Positions 5,493 to 8,946 of a DNA stretch of 8,946 nucleotides are shown here, one piece after another. The position numbers were made by a program, and so were the translations under genes. Every line of letters starts with the position of its first letter. Position 1 is the first letter of the stretch. Source of the stretch: Clostridia bacterium (lineage in GTDB: Bacteria > Bacillota > Clostridia > HGM11514); assembly GCA_900757255.1 (NCBI GenBank), contig CAAENE010000008.1:1-8946 (forward strand), written 5' to 3'. Below the pieces are notes generated by a model, which had not been told where the DNA came from, did not search any database, and worked only from the letters and a program-made list of their open reading frames with translations.

Positions 5493-7196
5493 TTATTCAA
5501 ACAGTCCGGGATTTTCAAGCAGCATATGTACAAATAAGGCTGCTGTCCAACCGTAATCCCTGATTGTCTGCATTCGTGTGTAAATATTGTAAGGTTCTAT
5601 AACCTCTCCTTTGCGCATTAATTTACTAGGGCTTTTTTGGCATGCCGAGTCATAAAATTCATAGACTATACCGTCATAGTGATAGTATTTCGCAATTTCT
5701 GTTAATGTTTTTTGAATGATACTGTTCGCCTCTTTTATGTAGCCATACCTTTTTAGTCCGCATGAGATGAAATAATTATAATTAATCCAGACAGGACCGC
5801 GCCACATATCGGTACCAAATGTAGGGTCTTCTTTGGATATGCTCGGTATATTGAAGCTGTCTTTAAATGTTTTTATATTAGTTAGACTCTCTACTAATTT
5901 TTGCGCTTTTGTTTCATCACACACGCCGGCAAACAGCGGTAAAAATGATGCCACGGATTTTGTTTTTTGAAAAGATTTGTCTGACGTTATTCGATCGAAA
6001 TAAAATGCATCGGTTTCGTCCCAGAGGTATTTGTTGATACTATTTTTCAGATCTGCTGCAAATCTTTCCCAGTATTGGCAGCGTTCTTCATTTATACTTT
6101 TGCATATTTTGGCCATTGATTCTGCTTCGGTTACCATAAAGCATGAAAAATCAATACACTCCATAGATACTGCATGATCAAAACGCGGACTATTATCCAT
6201 GCCGCTTTCGTCACAACGGCAATTTTTATCTTCTGTATTTATGTGCCACTGGAAAAGTCCGCTTTCACAGCGCCGGTTTTTGAGATTCCATTTTAAATAT
6301 AATTCCAATTTTGGATACGCTTTTTTTAATATGGATACATCACGGGTGTTTTTATAGTATTCCCAAAAGCCCCAGGCAAGAACAGGAGGCTGTGTTATAT
6401 TGGAGCTGTAATATGGCGTTGACATATGCGGGATCAGGCCGTCTGGTTTTTGTGTGTCTAAAACAGACAACAGAGAATCTCTGGCAAGATTTTTATCAAT
6501 AAAACGGTTGCCTAAGCTATGAAATACGCTGTCCCACAGCCACAGATTTTTATGCGGTAATTTATCCGGCGTGGTCCAGAATTGCTTAAATTGTCCCTCA
6601 GCGGAATAAACCTGTGATTTCATTACAGAAATACATTTGTAAAACGTTCTGCTTATTTTGGGGTCTTTTATTCTTAGTTCCGGCAGGTTTTTATAAAACT
6701 GTAATTTCGTTTCGATTGTCTCATCTACAGCTTTGGGAATATTGATATTGTTTTTTGCGGCTGAAACCGAAAAGCAGGTGTATTCTTTTGCTTCTGTTTC
6801 TGACAAGTATACTGTACTTTTTGTTCCGGAATATACTTTATAATTCCCGCTTGTCTTGCAGGTGAAGCTGCTGTCAACCGGGTTTAAATGGAGACTGTTT
6901 TTGCGGCATAATCCGATTATGGTATTTTGGTTATAGAATACAAAGGAAGTATTGTACTTTTCATTATCTGCCGTTGTTAATTCGGCGATAATGATATCAG
7001 ATGCAACGATTTTATAATGAACATCTTTTATATTATTTACAGAGATATACAAGTCGATTAATTCAGGCGTATGAATCCGTACACCCAGATGGTCAGCAAG
7101 CAAAGTACAGGCAAAGCTTTGATGATACTGACACTCGCCATCTAATCCTGAAAAGCAAAATAGTGCGCCCTGGCCCCATATATTTGGTAAATCCAT
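5493..7196 (-). CDS. GH63/MGH1-like (alpha/alpha)6-barrel glycoside hydrolase
   Basis: The 567-residue protein has an N-terminal region (about 1-165) rich in predicted strands, probably a beta-sandwich, and an (alpha/alpha)6 barrel from about 175 to 565. Barrel landmarks are NLWLWDSVFHSLG (217-229), QKPDGLIPHM (249-258), QPPVLAWGFWEYY (269-281), ESGMDNSPRF (330-339), TDMWRGPVWINYNYF (462-476), GIVYEFYDS (509-517) and RDYGWTAALF (546-555). These match the family including YgjK-like GH63 enzymes, mannosylglycerate hydrolase and trehalase relatives. By analogy D334 is the candidate general acid and E513 the candidate base of an inverting hydrolase; both are inferred. There is no signal peptide, so it works in the cytoplasm on an imported or internal glycoside. 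GGAGG at 7205-7209 lies 8 bases upstream of the ATG. It is the first gene of an operon divergent from an AraC regulator. Substrate unknown. Confidence 0.85.
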   Translation of the reverse strand: MDLPNIWGQGALFCFSGLDGECQYHQSFACTLLADHLGVRIHTPELIDLYISVNNIKDVHYKIVASDIIIAELTTADNEKYNTSFVFYNQNTIIGLCRKNSLHLNPVDSSFTCKTSGNYKVYSGTKSTVYLSETEAKEYTCFSVSAAKNNINIPKAVDETIETKLQFYKNLPELRIKDPKISRTFYKCISVMKSQVYSAEGQFKQFWTTPDKLPHKNLWLWDSVFHSLGNRFIDKNLARDSLLSVLDTQKPDGLIPHMSTPYYSSNITQPPVLAWGFWEYYKNTRDVSILKKAYPKLELYLKWNLKNRRCESGLFQWHINTEDKNCRCDESGMDNSPRFDHAVSMECIDFSCFMVTEAESMAKICKSINEERCQYWERFAADLKNSINKYLWDETDAFYFDRITSDKSFQKTKSVASFLPLFAGVCDETKAQKLVESLTNIKTFKDSFNIPSISKEDPTFGTDMWRGPVWINYNYFISCGLKRYGYIKEANSIIQKTLTEIAKYYHYDGIVYEFYDSACQKSPSKLMRKGEVIEPYNIYTRMQTIRDYGWTAALFVHMLLENPGLFE

Positions 7197-7222
7197 TTCT
7201 GTTTCCTCCGAATATTATATTT

Positions 7223-7234
7223 AAGAATATTCTT
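7223..7234. promoter_or_regulatory. Perfect 12-bp palindrome, possible operator
   Basis: AAGAATATTCTT is a perfect palindrome in the 128-bp gap between the glycoside hydrolase and the AraC regulator genes, about 27 bases upstream of the hydrolase ATG. Its position near the expected start of the leftward transcript suits a repressor or response-regulator site. AraC proteins more often bind direct repeats, so another regulator may be involved. Confidence 0.35.
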
Positions 7235-7241
7235 GTCATCT

Positions 7242-7270
7242 ATTTTAGCAGGGGCAACTTGAAAATACTA
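7242..7270 (-). promoter_or_regulatory. Tentative promoter of the glycoside hydrolase operon
   Basis: On the minus strand TAAAAT (7242-7247) is the best -10 leaving room for a leader of about 39 nt. The hexamer 17 bases upstream, TAGTAT (7265-7270), is a poor -35. A weak -35 is what one expects of a promoter that needs an activator such as the divergent AraC protein, but it may equally mean that the true promoter was missed. Confidence 0.3.
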
Positions 7271-7288
7271 TAGATATTGTGCTATAAT
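7259..7288 (+). promoter_or_regulatory. Promoter of the AraC-family regulator gene
   Basis: TTGAAA (7259-7264) and a perfect TATAAT (7283-7288) are separated by 18 bases. A start near 7295 gives a leader of about 30 nt. The inverted repeat TATAG (7269-7273)/CTATA (7282-7286) overlaps the spacer and -10 and could serve autoregulation. The element overlaps the presumed -35 region of the divergent operon. Confidence 0.65.
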
Positions 7289-7324
7289 ATTATATATTAT
7301 TGCTGTTTTGTGTGGTGAAGACAG

Positions 7325-8137
7325 ATGAGGTATTCATTCAAAAAAACCGAGAATTTTCTTCAAAAACATATCAGGATAACAAAACAATCCGGTACGGGTG
7401 AGCTTGTTTGTACGCATTGGCATAGCTATTATGAATGGGTTGAAATTATGGATGGAACGGCAGATATGATGGTGGGGAAAAAGAGTTTTTCTGTCAAAAG
7501 CGGCGATATTGTTTTTATTGATTCTGGAATGCTGCATCGTTTAACAGCCACAGATGAATGCTCCATTAGAGGAGTGGTTGTTCCTGTTTTGGGCCGCGAC
7601 GCATTTGTATTGCCTGATATCTTTCATTCTCCGGAGGATAATCCTGTTATCCATAACGATAGATATCTTCACACGATAATTGACTTGATGACAGAAGAAT
7701 ATGAGTTGCCGGATTATGATTATAAAGATGAAGCCATTTATGCTTATACAAATTTGTTGAATATCATCACCGGAAGAGCCTTGCAATCAACGGAAATGGT
7801 AAAGAGAAAAGAGAATCCTGTGTTAAGGCGAGCAGTAATTTATATGCATGAAAATTTTAATCGGGATATTTCGGTTAATGATGTTGCCGATAGCGTAAAC
7901 TTAAGCAAATATTATTTTTTACACCTTTTTAAAGAATCTATGGGACAGACGCCAATGAATTATTTAAAGAAAATCAGGCTGAATAATGCTGTTGAAATGA
8001 TAGAAAAATCTGAGTATTCTATCACAGACATTGCCAGTAAATGCGGCTTTTCAAGTGTCAATTATTTTGACCGTGTTTTTAAAGAATATACAAATACTAC
8101 GCCGTTTCAGTATAAAAAGTTGATTCAGTTTACATAG
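7325..8137 (+). CDS. AraC-family transcriptional regulator with cupin sensor domain
   Basis: The 270-residue protein has the usual two-domain layout. Residues about 20-100 form a cupin-like ligand-binding domain with THWHSYYEWVEIMDG (30-44) and GDIVFIDSGMLHRL (60-73), including the histidines common in sugar-sensing AraC proteins. Residues about 167-266 form the double helix-turn-helix: ISVNDVADSVNLSKYYFLHLF (182-202), whose second helix is the first recognition element, and ITDIASKCGFSSVNYFDRVF (233-252), the canonical second motif, ending in TTPFQYKK. It probably binds the intergenic region and activates the divergent glycoside hydrolase operon in response to a sugar, and may control its own promoter. 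GGTGA at 7314-7318 is a weak ribosome binding site; the promoter and distance support this ATG. Confidence 0.93.
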   Translation: MRYSFKKTENFLQKHIRITKQSGTGELVCTHWHSYYEWVEIMDGTADMMVGKKSFSVKSGDIVFIDSGMLHRLTATDECSIRGVVVPVLGRDAFVLPDIFHSPEDNPVIHNDRYLHTIIDLMTEEYELPDYDYKDEAIYAYTNLLNIITGRALQSTEMVKRKENPVLRRAVIYMHENFNRDISVNDVADSVNLSKYYFLHLFKESMGQTPMNYLKKIRLNNAVEMIEKSEYSITDIASKCGFSSVNYFDRVFKEYTNTTPFQYKKLIQFT

Positions 8138-8156
8138 AAATGAACAAGCAAAGATT

Positions 8157-8192
8157 TAAAAAATTCCGCACCGGACGGTGCGGAATTTTTTA
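8157..8192. terminator. Bidirectional intrinsic terminator between the AraC gene and typA
   Basis: The arms TAAAAAATTCCGCACC (8157-8172) and GGTGCGGAATTTTTTA (8177-8192) are perfectly complementary over 16 bp with a GGAC loop. The GC-rich core is followed by a T run on both strands, so it can stop the regulator transcript (rightward) and the typA transcript (leftward), whose genes converge here. Confidence 0.92.
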
Positions 8193-8218
8193 GCAAAAGA
8201 TTACGACTTGTTATATCT

Positions 8219-8946
8219 TTATTTTTTCATTTTACCTCTCTGGGCGTTATTCAATATTTTTTTACGCAGCCGGATACTCTTCGGCGTAACTTCTATCAAT
8301 TCATCTTCTCCAATATATTCGATAGCCTGTTCCAGTGACATATCAACCGGAGGAATCAAGCGCAGCGCTTCGTCGCTGCCTGACGCACGGGTATTGGTAA
8401 TGTGCTTTTTCTTACAGACGTTGACGGCTATGTCCTCAGCTTTTGGGTTTTCTCCGACAATCATCCCCTCATAGACCTTGGTATTCGGCCCGATAAAGAG
8501 GGTGCCGCGTTCCTGCGCGTTATACAGGCCGTACGTGACCGATTCGCCGGTTTCAAAAGCCACCAGGGAACCTGTTTTGCGGCGTTCAATTTCACCCTTA
8601 TAGGGTTCATATTTGGCAAAAACGGAACTCATGATACCGTTTCCCTTGGTATCGGTTAAAAATTCGTTCCGGTAGCCGAACAGTCCGCGGGAGGGGATCA
8701 AAAATTCTATCCGCATCCGGTCGCCCTGCGGCGTCATATGGGTAAGCTCACCCTTGCGCGATCCTATTTTTTCCATGACCGCCCCAACGCAGTCCTCCGG
8801 TACGTCAATCACAAGCCGTTCAATCGGCTCGCATTTTACCCCATCAATTGTTTTGAATAAAACCTGCGGTGCGCCGCATTGCAGTTCATAGCCCTCACGC
8901 CGCATATTTTCAATCAGGATACTTAGATGCATTTCGCCGCGTCCCA
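8219..8946 (-). CDS. typA: Ribosome-associated GTPase TypA/BipA, C-terminal part (5' end outside window)
   Basis: The frame stays open to the right edge; the bases before the internal ATG at 8932 encode GRGE, giving GRGEMHLSILIENMRREGYE, a signature of domain III of TypA/BipA. About 241 residues of the usual 600 or so are present. The domain V stretch PIERLVIDVPEDCVGAVMEK follows, then SRKGELTHM, IEFLIPSRGLFGYRNEFLTD, and the BipA-specific C-terminal domain, with YGLYNAQERGTLFIGPNTKVYEGMIVGENP in pieces and NVCKKKHITNTRASGSDE. The N-terminal GTPase and domain II lie outside the window. TypA acts on ribosomes during 50S assembly and stress or cold growth. The ATG at 8932 is internal, not the true start. 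The protein ends in a basic tail, RGKMKK, and the gene ends at the shared terminator. Confidence 0.96.
   Translation of the reverse strand, partial: GRGEMHLSILIENMRREGYELQCGAPQVLFKTIDGVKCEPIERLVIDVPEDCVGAVMEKIGSRKGELTHMTPQGDRMRIEFLIPSRGLFGYRNEFLTDTKGNGIMSSVFAKYEPYKGEIERRKTGSLVAFETGESVTYGLYNAQERGTLFIGPNTKVYEGMIVGENPKAEDIAVNVCKKKHITNTRASGSDEALRLIPPVDMSLEQAIEYIGEDELIEVTPKSIRLRKKILNNAQRGKMKK

Noticed and set aside
7214..7219. Minus-strand TATAAT as the -10 of the glycoside hydrolase operon
   Set aside because: A start from it would fall within the ribosome binding site at 7205-7209, leaving almost no leader, and no -35 sits at the right distance.
8178..8659. Plus-strand open frames across typA
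   Set aside because: They are antisense to a strongly conserved TypA sequence and have no promoter or domain signature.
1..8946. CRISPR arrays, tRNA or rRNA genes, insertion sequences, phage or conjugation genes
   Set aside because: No regularly spaced repeats, cloverleaf-like segments, transposase or integrase motifs, or terminal inverted repeats were seen on either strand.

Overview
This window looks like chromosomal DNA from a low-to-mid GC member of the Bacillota, most likely class Clostridia. The evidence is strong AGGAGG-type ribosome binding sites, Gram-positive-type TTGACA/TATAAT promoters, and family resemblances (AzgA-type purine permease, hemolysin III, TypA). Placement within Oscillospirales/Ruminococcaceae-like lineages is only an impression.

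Layout. Bases 1-116 are the 3' end of a gene whose product resembles the MurC C-terminus. A hemolysin III/PAQR-type membrane protein follows (307-993, +). Convergent to it is a FAD-dependent oxidoreductase of the FAD_oxidored family (1005-2270, -); its start is corrected here because a canonical promoter lies inside the longest possible reading frame. From a divergent promoter region, a purine operon reads rightward: a promoter at 2458-2486, a roughly 170-nt GC-rich structured leader, an AzgA-type guanine/hypoxanthine/xanthine permease (2667-4025) and a purine-type phosphoribosyltransferase (4056-4616), closed by a strong terminator. These two genes would import a nucleobase and trap it as a nucleotide using PRPP.

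Bases 4699-8137 form a compact carbohydrate module. A cytoplasmic (alpha/alpha)6-barrel glycoside hydrolase of the GH63/MGH1-like type (5493-7196, -) and a xylose-isomerase-like TIM-barrel protein (4699-5475, -) form a two-gene operon, divergent from an AraC-family regulator with a cupin sensor domain (7325-8137, +). Strong terminators flank the module on both sides, and sampled lines are visibly more AT-rich than the neighbouring housekeeping genes. The likely logic is that a sugar or oligosaccharide is sensed by the AraC protein, hydrolysed inside the cell, and the product isomerised, epimerised or cleaved by the TIM-barrel enzyme. No transporter lies in the window.

The right edge (8219-8946, -) is the C-terminal part of the ribosome-associated GTPase TypA/BipA.

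The most unusual element is the permease leader. It lacks the recognisable purine-riboswitch core, yet it can fold into a multi-hairpin domain closed by a perfect 7-bp long-range helix, with mutually exclusive alternative pairings. It is a reasonable candidate for an undescribed purine-related RNA regulator. No CRISPR array, tRNA, rRNA, insertion sequence or phage feature was seen.
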